From NCBI GenBank assembly GCA_030429205.1, contig JAUICZ010000001.1, positions 1,168,806 through 1,232,805 on the forward strand: 64,000 nt of DNA. The letters run 5' to 3'. The position numbers were made by a program, and so were the translations under genes. The notes under the pieces were generated by a model, which saw only the letters and a list, made by a program, of their open reading frames with translations, was not told the DNA's origin and made no database searches. Below are positions 1-8,706 of the stretch, in pieces (the first letter of the stretch is position 1; every line of letters starts with the position of its first letter). Source of the DNA: Bacteroidia bacterium (GTDB lineage Bacteria; Bacteroidota; Bacteroidia; Chitinophagales; Chitinophagaceae).

Positions 1-2
1 AC

Positions 3-584
3 TTCAAGTGGATATTGATGGGTGTTGTACTTTCTATCATGGCATTTTTCACAATGTTCTTGAATTCATTGAACGTAGCACGCTCAACAGTATGGCTAAA
101 GCGTTTACAACTGGTATCTTCTGCAGCATTCAGTATTGGACATGGTGGTAATGATGCACAAAAAGTAATGGGTATTATTACTGTTGCGTTGATCGCGTAT
201 GAAGGGAATAGCATTACCTCTTTCGACCAAATGCCTGTATGGGTGCCGCTGGCATGTTATTCTTCAATAGCTTTAGGTACCATGAGTGGTGGTTGGAAGA
301 TCATTAAAACTATGGGTACGCGCATTACAAAAGTAACACCGTTTGAGGGTGTAGCTGCAGAAACTGCAGGTGCAGTCACCTTGTTCCTGACCGCCGGTTT
401 AAAAATCCCGGTGAGTAGTACACATACTATTACAGGTTCTATCATTGGTGTGGGGGCTACTAAGCGTTTGTCTGCTGTTCGCTGGGGCGTAACACTTAAT
501 TTGCTATGGGCATGGATACTAACTATACCTGTAAGTGCGGTACTGGCAGCCTTAGTGTATTACATATTTAGGTTATTTATCTAG
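3..584 (+). CDS. Inorganic phosphate transporter, PiT family (C-terminal part)
   Basis: The frame is open from the window edge, so the start codon lies upstream; an ATG at 18 is internal. The visible 190 or so residues show the second PiT signature: a GHGGNDAQKVMG segment, corresponding to the GANDVANA-type motif of the family, and near the C-terminus the segment PVSSTHTITGSIIG, which is the mirrored family motif. Several hydrophobic membrane segments follow, ending in a short cytoplasmic tail. PiT permeases import phosphate (often as metal phosphate) with protons or sodium across the inner membrane. In Bacteroidota a PhoU-like DUF47 gene often sits just upstream, outside this window. Family assignment is confident; substrate preference is inferred from the family. 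Confidence 0.9.
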   Translation, partial: FKWILMGVVLSIMAFFTMFLNSLNVARSTVWLKRLQLVSSAAFSIGHGGNDAQKVMGIITVALIAYEGNSITSFDQMPVWVPLACYSSIALGTMSGGWKIIKTMGTRITKVTPFEGVAAETAGAVTLFLTAGLKIPVSSTHTITGSIIGVGATKRLSAVRWGVTLNLLWAWILTIPVSAVLAALVYYIFRLFI

Positions 585-675
585 CCCTTAACAGAGATTT
601 AATTGATTTAGTTAAGGCTGTCCCGTAGGTTTTCAGTATATTTGACGTTGCTTTTTTCAAAACCGAAGGGGTTAA

Positions 676-3600
676 ATGTCATTACCACCATTACTAAGAC
701 ACGTATATAATCACGGAACAGAAGAGGTAATTCGAAGAGGTAAAAAGATCTTTTTTACTTCAGGCGTTCAGATGTTGGATGTAGACCATCTGCTTGAGCA
801 AGTCCGTTTTCGTGTACGTAACGATATATATAGAAACTATTACACCGTTACCATTAATAAGTATATGGACAGGGAGCACTTGTCTGTAAGGTGCCAATGC
901 CCGTATAACCTTGGGGAAATATGCAGGCACGAAGTAGCGGCTCTTTTTCAACTGAATGATCTATTGCAAAGCGGCTTTTTTGAGAATACTGATGTTAAGT
1001 ATGATCAAAAGCACACCGTGATACGCATGCGTCAGGTAAACATGCAGATGTTGCGCGTGTTTACTGCCAGCCACATCATGGAAGAGGCGGAGAGGATGGC
1101 GAACAGAACCTCGGCCATTATTACAGAGAAAAAGAATGACAGGGTAGAAGCAGAAGTGGCGGATGGTGATAATACCTATAAGGTAATCATCCGTCGTAAC
1201 GAAGAACGCTACTTTGATACCTCTTGTGGTTGTGAAGAAGACAATTACCCTATTTGTAAGCACAAGGCAGTTGTATTTTTACAAATACTAAAAGCATACG
1301 GCCATCAGTACTTTCAAAACCTGCAGGATTGGGATGTGCAGAAGAATAAGCTGTTGGGCTTATACGGCTACAGTTTAGATGATGATCTGACAGGGAAGTT
1401 TGAGTTTACTTATGAGAATGGTAAGCCGTTTTTAAGGGTGCTGGATAAAAGCATTAAGAAGGTAAATACCCCGATAAAAGAAGTAGTAAAAGAAGAGCGT
1501 AAACCGGTAGCCCCTGCTGCAGAAGTTGATGTGGCTACTGTAGAGAAAGAAGAGTTGCGTTTAGGGATAGTGCTGGATAAGAAAGTTAAGTGGTATCCGT
1601 TCCTGCAAGTCTCTTTAGTAAGTGGTATTGCAGACGATAATGAACAGGGCTTTGCTGACAAAGTAGAAAGCATAGAACTGCAGCAGTATGTAGATGCACA
1701 CAAATTTTCTATAGAAGAACGTGAGTTGATACCGATTGCCAGAAAATTTCACCCGGCAGAGTTGTTGAAATACCTGAAAAAGAACCTGCCTTTCGGAGAT
1801 CTGCTGGACGATTACACACAGGTATTGAAGGAGATACCCGAGCATGATGTAAAAGAACAGTTATGGGAATACTTGCTGCCTAAATATCATAAGCTGTTAG
1901 ACAGGTTTAGTGCACACCCTTTGTGTTTTATTAATGAAGATGCAAAAGGTATTTCTTCAAAGAGTATTACTGCTATTGAATTCAGCAATAAAAAAGCACA
2001 CCCGCAATTAAGCGTAAATAAGGCTGAAGTAGGTTACGATATATCACTGTCTTGGAATATAGACGATGCGTTTTACGATTATAAAGATGTAGAAGTGCTG
2101 AACAATGCATTGTTACAGTACGACTTTACTATATATTCTTTAGGTAATCTGAAAGAGGTAGCGTTGGTTGAGCACTTTTTACCTAATGGCTCATTGCATA
2201 TAGATCCGCAGGATTGGGATGACTTCCTGAAAGATAAACTTATGAAATGGAGCCAGGAAGTGCATGTGGTTTTTGGCGAAGAAATTGTAGAGCGTGTTAA
2301 GAAAGCTAAACCGGATTATAGACTTTATTTGCAAGAGCGAGATCAGATGTTGGTATTTAAACCTGCATTTGTTTATGATGGGGTAGAGATCAACTGGGGG
2401 TATTTTGGTGATGTTATAGTGCCGAATAAAGGTATTGTCAAGATCATTCAAAGAAACGAAGCAGCCGAACAAGAGTTCATCAATCATCTTCGTAACCTGC
2501 ATACAGATATGCACCATAATATGAAGCAGCATTTCTTCTACATGGTTGCAACTTCTGTTTTGGCGCAGAATTGGTTCTTCCGATTTATAGATGAAATGCG
2601 CGATTGGGATGTGGCTTTGCATGGTTTTGAGCAACTGAAGAACCTGCGCATCAATACCAATAAGCCGGAAACCAGAGTACACGTCAGCAGTGGTATAGAT
2701 TGGTTTGATACTTCTGTTGAGCTGGTATTTGGAGAGCAGGCAGTTTCTATCACAGATGTAAAAAAGGCGATCACTCAAAAACAAAACTTTGTAAAGCTTG
2801 AAGATGGCTCTATGGGATTGTTGCCTGATGAGTGGTTGAAAAAATATGCTTTGCTCATTAAAATGGGTGAAGAGAAGCAAGGTAAACTAAGGTTGAAGAA
2901 ATTTCACTTTAGTGTGTTGGATGAGTTGCTGGAAGACTTGGATGAGGATGCTATGGTGGCAGAGCTGGAAGAGAAGAAGAAGAGGCTGGCACATATTATA
3001 GACAACAACTTTGCTGAACTAAGACCGCCTGAGTCGTTAAAGGCAGAATTAAGACCGTATCAGTTAGCGGGTTTCCAATGGTTGGTATTCTTAAAAGAAG
3101 CCGGCTGGGGTGGAATATTGGCAGATGACATGGGTTTGGGTAAAACAGTACAGGCACTGGCCTTCTTTGTACATTACCAGCAAGAAAACCCGGGTGCGAA
3201 ATTCTTTGTGGTTTGCCCAACAACACTTATTTATAACTGGGAGAACGAGATAAAGAAGTTTACGCCGCATCTTACTTATCACATACATCACGGGCCAAAG
3301 AGAACATTAGATTCTACAGTGTTTAACGACTACGATATAGTGATCACTACATATGGTACCATGCGTAGTGATATTAAGATGTTGAAAGATATCCCATTCG
3401 ATTATACTTTGCTGGATGAGTCGCAGTCTATTAAGAACCCGCAATCTCAGGTAGCAAAAGCATCTTTATTGCTAAGTACTAAGAACAGGTTGGCTTTGAG
3501 TGGTACACCGGTACAGAATAATACTTTCGACCTGTTTGCACAATTGAACTTCTTAAACCCGGGCATACTGGGTAGCCGGGAGTTCTTTATGAATGAGTTT

Positions 3601-4437
3601 GCTACACCAATTGACAAGTTTCAGGAACAGGAGATCGTAGACCAGTTACGTAAACTAACATACCCTTTCTTGCTACGCCGTACTAAAGAGCAGGTGGCAA
3701 AAGATCTACCTCCAAAAACAGAAACACTTTTGGTATGCGAGATGGGCAAAGAGCAGCGTAAGATATACGATACCTACCGTAGTGCTTATCAGTCTAAGAT
3801 TCTTGGAATGATAGAGCAGCAGGGTATTCAAAAATCGCAGATGCACATACTGCAGGGCTTAACTAAGCTGCGCCAGATATGTGACTCTCCTGCTATATTG
3901 AATGAGGAAGAACGTCATGGTAATCATTCTATAAAATTGGACGAGTTATCTCGCGAGATAACAGAGAATGTAGGTAATCACAAAGCTCTGGTGTTTTCTC
4001 AGTTTTTAGGCATGCTCAATCTTATCAGGAAAGAGCTGGAGAAAAGGAAAATACCATATGCTTATTTCGACGGTAGTACTACCGCTACGCAACGCGAGGT
4101 GGAGATACAGAAGTTCCAGAATGATGAGAACTGTCGTGTCTTCCTGATATCCTTAAAAGCCGGTGGTATAGGTTTGAACCTTACTGCTGCTGATTATGTG
4201 TATATAGTTGACCCTTGGTGGAACCCGGCAGTAGAGCAACAAGCTATTGACCGTACACACCGTATAGGCCAAACGAAAAACATCTTCGCATACAGGTTGA
4301 TATGTAAGGATAGTATTGAAGAAAAGATGCTCACTTTGCAGGAGCGTAAGCGTGCATTGGCAAGTGATCTTGTATCAGAAGATAATGCTTTGTTGAAGAA
4401 GTTGACAAAAGAGGATATTGCCTTCCTGTTCAGTTAA
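676..4437 (+). CDS. SNF2-family DNA helicase/ATPase with two N-terminal SWIM zinc fingers
   Basis: The 1253-residue protein opens with two SWIM-type zinc fingers, CQCPYNLGEICRH near residues 73-88 and CGCEEDNYPICKH near residues 185-200, where one is usual. A long middle region without recognised domain follows. The C-terminal third is a SNF2/RapA-like motor: Walker A DDMGLGKT near residue 818, a DESQ box in place of DEAH near 913, SGTPVQNN, and the helicase C lobe ending in DPWWNPAVEQQAIDRTHRIG near 1178-1197. Such proteins translocate on double-stranded DNA and remodel DNA-protein complexes; the SWIM fingers probably bind nucleic acid or partners. The gene stands alone, convergent with the next gene with only 2 bases between the stop codons. 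Cellular role is unknown. Confidence 0.9.
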   Translation: MSLPPLLRHVYNHGTEEVIRRGKKIFFTSGVQMLDVDHLLEQVRFRVRNDIYRNYYTVTINKYMDREHLSVRCQCPYNLGEICRHEVAALFQLNDLLQSGFFENTDVKYDQKHTVIRMRQVNMQMLRVFTASHIMEEAERMANRTSAIITEKKNDRVEAEVADGDNTYKVIIRRNEERYFDTSCGCEEDNYPICKHKAVVFLQILKAYGHQYFQNLQDWDVQKNKLLGLYGYSLDDDLTGKFEFTYENGKPFLRVLDKSIKKVNTPIKEVVKEERKPVAPAAEVDVATVEKEELRLGIVLDKKVKWYPFLQVSLVSGIADDNEQGFADKVESIELQQYVDAHKFSIEERELIPIARKFHPAELLKYLKKNLPFGDLLDDYTQVLKEIPEHDVKEQLWEYLLPKYHKLLDRFSAHPLCFINEDAKGISSKSITAIEFSNKKAHPQLSVNKAEVGYDISLSWNIDDAFYDYKDVEVLNNALLQYDFTIYSLGNLKEVALVEHFLPNGSLHIDPQDWDDFLKDKLMKWSQEVHVVFGEEIVERVKKAKPDYRLYLQERDQMLVFKPAFVYDGVEINWGYFGDVIVPNKGIVKIIQRNEAAEQEFINHLRNLHTDMHHNMKQHFFYMVATSVLAQNWFFRFIDEMRDWDVALHGFEQLKNLRINTNKPETRVHVSSGIDWFDTSVELVFGEQAVSITDVKKAITQKQNFVKLEDGSMGLLPDEWLKKYALLIKMGEEKQGKLRLKKFHFSVLDELLEDLDEDAMVAELEEKKKRLAHIIDNNFAELRPPESLKAELRPYQLAGFQWLVFLKEAGWGGILADDMGLGKTVQALAFFVHYQQENPGAKFFVVCPTTLIYNWENEIKKFTPHLTYHIHHGPKRTLDSTVFNDYDIVITTYGTMRSDIKMLKDIPFDYTLLDESQSIKNPQSQVAKASLLLSTKNRLALSGTPVQNNTFDLFAQLNFLNPGILGSREFFMNEFATPIDKFQEQEIVDQLRKLTYPFLLRRTKEQVAKDLPPKTETLLVCEMGKEQRKIYDTYRSAYQSKILGMIEQQGIQKSQMHILQGLTKLRQICDSPAILNEEERHGNHSIKLDELSREITENVGNHKALVFSQFLGMLNLIRKELEKRKIPYAYFDGSTTATQREVEIQKFQNDENCRVFLISLKAGGIGLNLTAADYVYIVDPWWNPAVEQQAIDRTHRIGQTKNIFAYRLICKDSIEEKMLTLQERKRALASDLVSEDNALLKKLTKEDIAFLFS

Positions 4438-4439
4438 CT

Positions 4440-5438
4440 TTAATTCAGGTATATCATTATTGGCAGGTGGTCGCTATAACCATTGTTCCATTGCTTACCC
4501 CTGAAAGAGCGTTTGGGATATGCATCTACATGCCCCTCGTTGCGAATAAAATCAGCATCAAAAATATCTGCGTGGTCGTAATGTAGTCCTTTGTCTATTA
4601 GCCAACTGTCTGAGATGATGATCTGGTCAAAGTGATCCCAATGCTTGTGGTAAACAGATGTTCCTCTGCCTTTTTCATAAATGCCCGCAAACGGGTTGTA
4701 TAAGCCTCCTTTCTTAGAATATTTTTTATCAGCAGTTGCGTTTAAAATTTTAGCTATGCTCACATCATCAGGGTTATCATTCATGTCGCCCATGATAATG
4801 ATTTTGGTATTTCTGTTTTGCGATAGCAGCGAATCAACAAGTAGTTTGTTGGTGGTTGCAGCACCTATCCGTTTTGGTGTTGATTTTGTTTTTCCTTCTC
4901 TCCTGGATGGCCAATGGTTGACTAAAATATGCACCTGTTCGCCGTTTAGTTTGCCGGACACATACAGCACCTCTCTGGTATATAGTCTTTTGCTGCCTTG
5001 CTTTGTATAGATAGGGTAAGTTTTTTTGGTAGCTATTTTAAACTTTTGAGGATTATATAATAAGGCAACATCTATACCCCTGGCATCGGTACTATTGAAC
5101 CATGCATATTTGTAATTTTTGCTTTGTAGTTCTCTCTGGTTAATGAGGTCTTTTAAAACTGTATTGTTTTCTATTTCTGCCAGACCTATAACATCAGCAT
5201 CCAGTTCTCGAATGACGTTGGCTATATTGTGTAGCTTTTGCAGGTACACTTTTTCTGTATATCTGTAACTGCCTTTTGGCGTAAAGTCATCGTCGAGTGT
5301 ATTGGGGTCATCTTTTGTATCAAATAGGTTTTCTACATTATAAAATGCAACTACCGTATTTGATTTTTTAGGTTGAGCAGTACAACCTGTCAAAATAAAA
5401 GTTAGTGTTAAAACAGAGATGAGATGTTTCATTATCAT
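4440..5438 (-). CDS. Endonuclease/exonuclease/phosphatase-family lipoprotein
   Basis: About 332 residues. The N-terminus is a lipoprotein signal with lipobox ILTGC, so the product is probably anchored in the envelope. The body has EEP-superfamily motifs: FYNVENLFD at the start of the fold, AEIENN (metal-binding Glu), NHWPSRR, MGDMNDNPDD and a C-terminal SDHLPIMIYL, which carries the Asp-His catalytic pair. The family hydrolyses phosphodiester or phosphomonoester bonds; substrate here is unknown (DNA, lipid or nucleotide). The first ATG overlaps the pfkA stop as ATGA, suggesting translational coupling; a second in-frame ATG at 5432 gives an equally good signal peptide. It lies in an operon directly behind pfkA. 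Confidence 0.85.
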   Translation of the reverse strand: MIMKHLISVLTLTFILTGCTAQPKKSNTVVAFYNVENLFDTKDDPNTLDDDFTPKGSYRYTEKVYLQKLHNIANVIRELDADVIGLAEIENNTVLKDLINQRELQSKNYKYAWFNSTDARGIDVALLYNPQKFKIATKKTYPIYTKQGSKRLYTREVLYVSGKLNGEQVHILVNHWPSRREGKTKSTPKRIGAATTNKLLVDSLLSQNRNTKIIIMGDMNDNPDDVSIAKILNATADKKYSKKGGLYNPFAGIYEKGRGTSVYHKHWDHFDQIIISDSWLIDKGLHYDHADIFDADFIRNEGHVDAYPKRSFRGKQWNNGYSDHLPIMIYLN

Positions 5439-6415
5439 ACGGATAGTACTCTTATCATTTGCAACATGTCTTCTTTAATAGCTGTGTGTTGTTTCACAAC
5501 TTGCTCTAGCGGAGTATACACTACTTGCCCGTTAATGATGCCGGCCATTACTTGAGTTTTGCCTTCCAGCAGTGCGTTTACAGCTGCATAACCTAAGCGG
5601 CTGGATAGTACTCTGTCTGCAAAGCTGGGGCTGCCGCCACGTTGTATATGCCCAAGTATGCTAGACCTGATATCCATGTCAGGGAATCGCTCTTTTATTT
5701 TTTCGTGTACCTCTTTAGCCCCACCAAAGTCATCGCCTTCTGCTACAACAAGAATATGTACTGTTTTCTTTCTACGCTCGTCATGATCTATTCTATCTAA
5801 CACATCGTTAATGTCTGTTTGAGTTTCGGGAATAAGAATGTCTTCCGCACCACAGGCAATGCCGCTGTTTAGCGCTATGTATCCAGCATCTCTACCCATT
5901 ACCTCTACAATAAAAAGTCTGTCGTGTGCTTCTGCAGTGTCTCTTATTTTGTCTATAGCTTCCACCGCAGTGTTTACTGCCGTATCAAAACCAATAGTAA
6001 AGTCAGTGCCGGCAAGGTCTTTATCAATAGTGCCGGGTAAACCTATTGCAGGAATGGTATACTGTTTGAAAAAAGTTACTGCACCGCTGAATGTACCATC
6101 ACCACCAATCATCACTAATGCTTCAATACCATGTTTTTGCAATTGCGCATATGCTTTAGCACGCCCTTCTTCTGTTCTGAATTCTTTACTGCGTGCAGTT
6201 TTTAATATGGTTCCTCCCCGCTGAATGATGTTAGAAACATCCTGTGCTTTCATCTGAAAGATGTCGCCGTCAATCATCCCCTGATACCCCCTGCGGATAC
6301 CATATACCTCAAGACCATTGTAAATAGCAGTACGTACTACTGCGCGCACTGCGGCGTTCATTCCCGGGCTATCTCCGCCGGACGTCATCACCCCGATTTT
6401 TTTGATATTGCTCAT
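5435..6415 (-). CDS. pfkA: ATP-dependent 6-phosphofructokinase
   Basis: 326 residues, the normal length for bacterial PfkA. It phosphorylates fructose 6-phosphate to fructose 1,6-bisphosphate in cytoplasmic glycolysis. The nucleotide-binding GGDSPGMN lies at residues 13-20 and GGDGT at 104-108. PGTID (127-131) carries the catalytic Asp131. Gly at the GGDG and PGT positions points to ATP rather than pyrophosphate as donor. The usual TIDND motif reads TIDKD here (Asn to Lys at residue 132), which is uncommon. No Shine-Dalgarno sequence is visible; instead a long hairpin ends 6 bases before the ATG (see the hairpin entry at 6422). The downstream gene overlaps by 4 bases. Confidence 0.95.
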   Translation of the reverse strand: MSNIKKIGVMTSGGDSPGMNAAVRAVVRTAIYNGLEVYGIRRGYQGMIDGDIFQMKAQDVSNIIQRGGTILKTARSKEFRTEEGRAKAYAQLQKHGIEALVMIGGDGTFSGAVTFFKQYTIPAIGLPGTIDKDLAGTDFTIGFDTAVNTAVEAIDKIRDTAEAHDRLFIVEVMGRDAGYIALNSGIACGAEDILIPETQTDINDVLDRIDHDERRKKTVHILVVAEGDDFGGAKEVHEKIKERFPDMDIRSSILGHIQRGGSPSFADRVLSSRLGYAAVNALLEGKTQVMAGIINGQVVYTPLEQVVKQHTAIKEDMLQMIRVLSV

Positions 6416-6421
6416 AATGAA

Positions 6422-6471
6422 AAAGCTGTTGGTGAAAAATACTCAATTGCACTTTCTGTACCAACAGCTTT
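6422..6471 (-). terminator. Long hairpin between the SulP gene and pfkA (terminator or leader attenuator)
   Basis: A perfect 12-bp stem, AAAGCTGTTGGT at 6422-6433 with ACCAACAGCTTT at 6460-6471, encloses a 26-base loop. Read on the minus strand the stem is followed by a T-run and then, within a few bases, by the pfkA ATG. It fits a terminator for the upstream SulP gene, but its closeness to the pfkA start means it could also control pfkA translation. The stem is seen directly; the function is inferred. Confidence 0.55.
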
Positions 6472-6494
6472 ACCGAAAACAGGTAGCTTATTTG

Positions 6495-8162
6495 TTAGTT
6501 CTTTGAGTCAGGACCATGGTCATCATCCAGCTCTTCCATCAATTGCTTATAATTACCCGAAGTATGATCGCTGTCCTCCATTTCAGGCATATTACCTCTT
6601 AATAGCTCCACAGGCTTTGCTTTAGGGATCTTATAAGATGTTTTGAACCCAACCAAAGACATTTCGATATTCATTTGTGGTGCATGGCTGTCATGAAACT
6701 CATTGATCAGATCCAGCACATCGAAATCTATATATTCAGTATCACTGGCATCGATGATGATTTTGCTGTTTTTAGGCAATCTGTACAATGCTGTTTTTAT
6801 GCTGGCTTTATTCAGGAACGAAACCTCTTGAGCAAGTTTTATTTCTACTAACTCACTCTCCTTATGCTTCATACGGCGGAAGAAGAACGGCACACGCATG
6901 TTGCGATACAATAAAAAGATAATACTGATAACTAAGCCTAAACCCACACCCCTTAAAAGGTCTAACGATACAACCGCTATTGTTGTAACGACCAGTGGAA
7001 TAAACTGTGTCCAACCACCTTCTTTAAAAGCATGTACAAAAGATTTTGGGTTACATAGTTTGTAACCAACAAATATCAATATCGCTGCAAGAGATGCTTT
7101 GGGTATCATATTTAGAACAGCAGGTATGGTACCCACACATACCAATAATAGTGTTCCATGTATAATGGTGGCAGCTTTACTTTTTGCACCAGAATGAATA
7201 TTGGCAGAAGAACGAACAATTACGGAGGTGATAGGTAAGCCTCCAATTAACCCTGCCAGAATATTTCCTATACCCTGTGCTTTCAATTCGCGATTAGTAG
7301 GGGTGTATCTTTTTTGAGGGTCTAACTTATCGGTAGCTTCAATACATAATAGTGTTTCAATTGAGGCAACTGCTGCAATAGTAACACCTATAATCCAAAC
7401 TTCTTTTTTCCCAAACCCTGAAAAATCAGGTAATGAAAATTGTCCAAAAAAATCATTAAAGCTAGATGCTATCGGAAGGTTTACTAAGTGTATATTACCC
7501 AGATAGAGCTCGCTATCCTGCATCTTAAATATTTGATTGATGATGACACCTGCGATAACTACTACTAACCCCGATGGTAGTAATTTTAGTTTTTGAAAAG
7601 GTTTAGTAGTCCAAAGCATTAATAATGCAATGCCTATAACAGATACTATGACAGCACCGGTTTCCATATGAGAAAATGAAGATGTAACATAGTCGATTGT
7701 AAAACCATCTTCTGCACCTACCATACGTTCATGACCTTCTCCGTCATAACCAAGTGCTTCGGGTATCTGTTTGATGATAATTGTTAGACCAATACCTGCA
7801 AGCATCCCTTCGATTACGCTGCTGGGGAAATAGCTGGCAATAGAACCTGCCTTTAAAAGGCCTAATAAAATCTGTATCGCACCGGCAACAATAACAGCAC
7901 ACAAAAATGCCTCCCAGCCTAAAGCGCCAATAGCACCTAGCACTATAGCTACCAAGCCGGCTGCAGGCCCGGCAACACTTAGTTGAGAGCCGCTAAGGGC
8001 ACCGATGATAATACCGCCAATAATGCCCGCTACCAACCCTGAAAATAAAGGAGCTCCTGATGCCTGTGCAATACCTAAACACAATGGCAGGGCAATAAGA
8101 AATACTATGATACCTGAAATAGCATCGCTCTTTATGTTCTTTAAGAATCCCGACTTGCTCAT
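6495..8162 (-). CDS. SulP/SLC26-family anion transporter with C-terminal STAS domain
   Basis: 555 residues. Ten or more hydrophobic segments in the first 420 residues start with the SulP opening KSDAISGIIVFLIALPLCLG and include the family segment GNILAGLIGGLPIT. The last ~110 residues are a soluble STAS-like domain (KIIIDASDTEYIDFDVLDLI), which in this family regulates transport. Members move sulfate, bicarbonate or dicarboxylates through the inner membrane; the amino acid motifs seen do not fix the substrate. The preceding small gene on the same strand ends 87 bases upstream and may be co-transcribed. Confidence 0.92.
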   Translation of the reverse strand: MSKSGFLKNIKSDAISGIIVFLIALPLCLGIAQASGAPLFSGLVAGIIGGIIIGALSGSQLSVAGPAAGLVAIVLGAIGALGWEAFLCAVIVAGAIQILLGLLKAGSIASYFPSSVIEGMLAGIGLTIIIKQIPEALGYDGEGHERMVGAEDGFTIDYVTSSFSHMETGAVIVSVIGIALLMLWTTKPFQKLKLLPSGLVVVIAGVIINQIFKMQDSELYLGNIHLVNLPIASSFNDFFGQFSLPDFSGFGKKEVWIIGVTIAAVASIETLLCIEATDKLDPQKRYTPTNRELKAQGIGNILAGLIGGLPITSVIVRSSANIHSGAKSKAATIIHGTLLLVCVGTIPAVLNMIPKASLAAILIFVGYKLCNPKSFVHAFKEGGWTQFIPLVVTTIAVVSLDLLRGVGLGLVISIIFLLYRNMRVPFFFRRMKHKESELVEIKLAQEVSFLNKASIKTALYRLPKNSKIIIDASDTEYIDFDVLDLINEFHDSHAPQMNIEMSLVGFKTSYKIPKAKPVELLRGNMPEMEDSDHTSGNYKQLMEELDDDHGPDSKN

Positions 8163-8249
8163 ATCAATTTATATTTAGTAATGGGTCATCACTTAAAACT
8201 TAATAGGAAATAATTATCTGATTAAACGTGTAAAAAACTATATGCTCAA

Positions 8250-8555
8250 CTAGCAGTTGGGGGGAGGAGTTGGTGTTTCAGCTATATATTGTAAGAATAT
8301 ATATTCCTGACCAATTTGAGTACTATTAGCAGCGAAGGTGTTTACGCCAGGGTATAAAATGGGGAAAAAGGCACACTGTAGATCATTACCAACGTTAAGC
8401 TCATTTTCAGGTTCTTCTTCTGATGAGTCGTCACAGCTAAAGTTTTCGACCTCTTCCGTTATTTGTTGCTTAAATAACGCCTTGCCCACCTGTTTTATAG
8501 GAAGTACCTGTAAAGAGAAAACTATGAGAAAAAATATGCCTAAAGCTGTTTTCAC
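8250..8555 (-). CDS. Small membrane-anchored or exported protein of unknown function
   Basis: About 101 residues from a GTG at 8555 (MKTALGIFFLIVFSLQVLP); an in-frame TTG at 8564 would add three residues. The N-terminus is one hydrophobic segment followed by KQVGKALFKQQ, then an acidic stretch with DDSSEEEPENE and a proline-rich end TPTPPPNC. The pattern (hydrophobic N-terminus, VGKxLFKQQ-type segment, acidic middle) resembles short Bacteroidota proteins found next to transporter genes; no domain is recognised. It lies directly upstream of the SulP gene and may be its partner. A gene in the opposite strand of the same stretch was considered and rejected. Confidence 0.55.
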   Translation of the reverse strand: MKTALGIFFLIVFSLQVLPIKQVGKALFKQQITEEVENFSCDDSSEEEPENELNVGNDLQCAFFPILYPGVNTFAANSTQIGQEYIFLQYIAETPTPPPNC

Positions 8556-8666
8556 TGCATGCAAGTTAGTTTTTTAAAATTGACTATCAATGAGTGATGA
8601 GTGAAAAAATGTTTAAACAAAGGGGCTTTACATAGTTAAAACTTAAACAGGGGGTCGTAAAAAAAC

Positions 8667-8698
8667 TTTCCATCTGGCTGCAATATTTGATACTTTTG
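8667..8698 (+). promoter_or_regulatory. Bacteroidota-type promoter for the TPR gene at 8707
   Basis: The -7 element TACTTTTG at 8691-8698 fits TAnnTTTG exactly. A weak -33 element TTTC at 8667-8670 lies 20 bases upstream. Transcription would begin around 8704, only a few bases before the ATG at 8707, so the mRNA may be almost leaderless. Confidence 0.45.
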
Positions 8699-8706
8699 CA
8701 GGCTAT

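Noticed and set aside
2191-2880. Long open frame on the minus strand within the helicase gene
   Set aside because: It lies entirely antisense to a well-supported helicase, has no recognisable motif and looks like a reading shadow.
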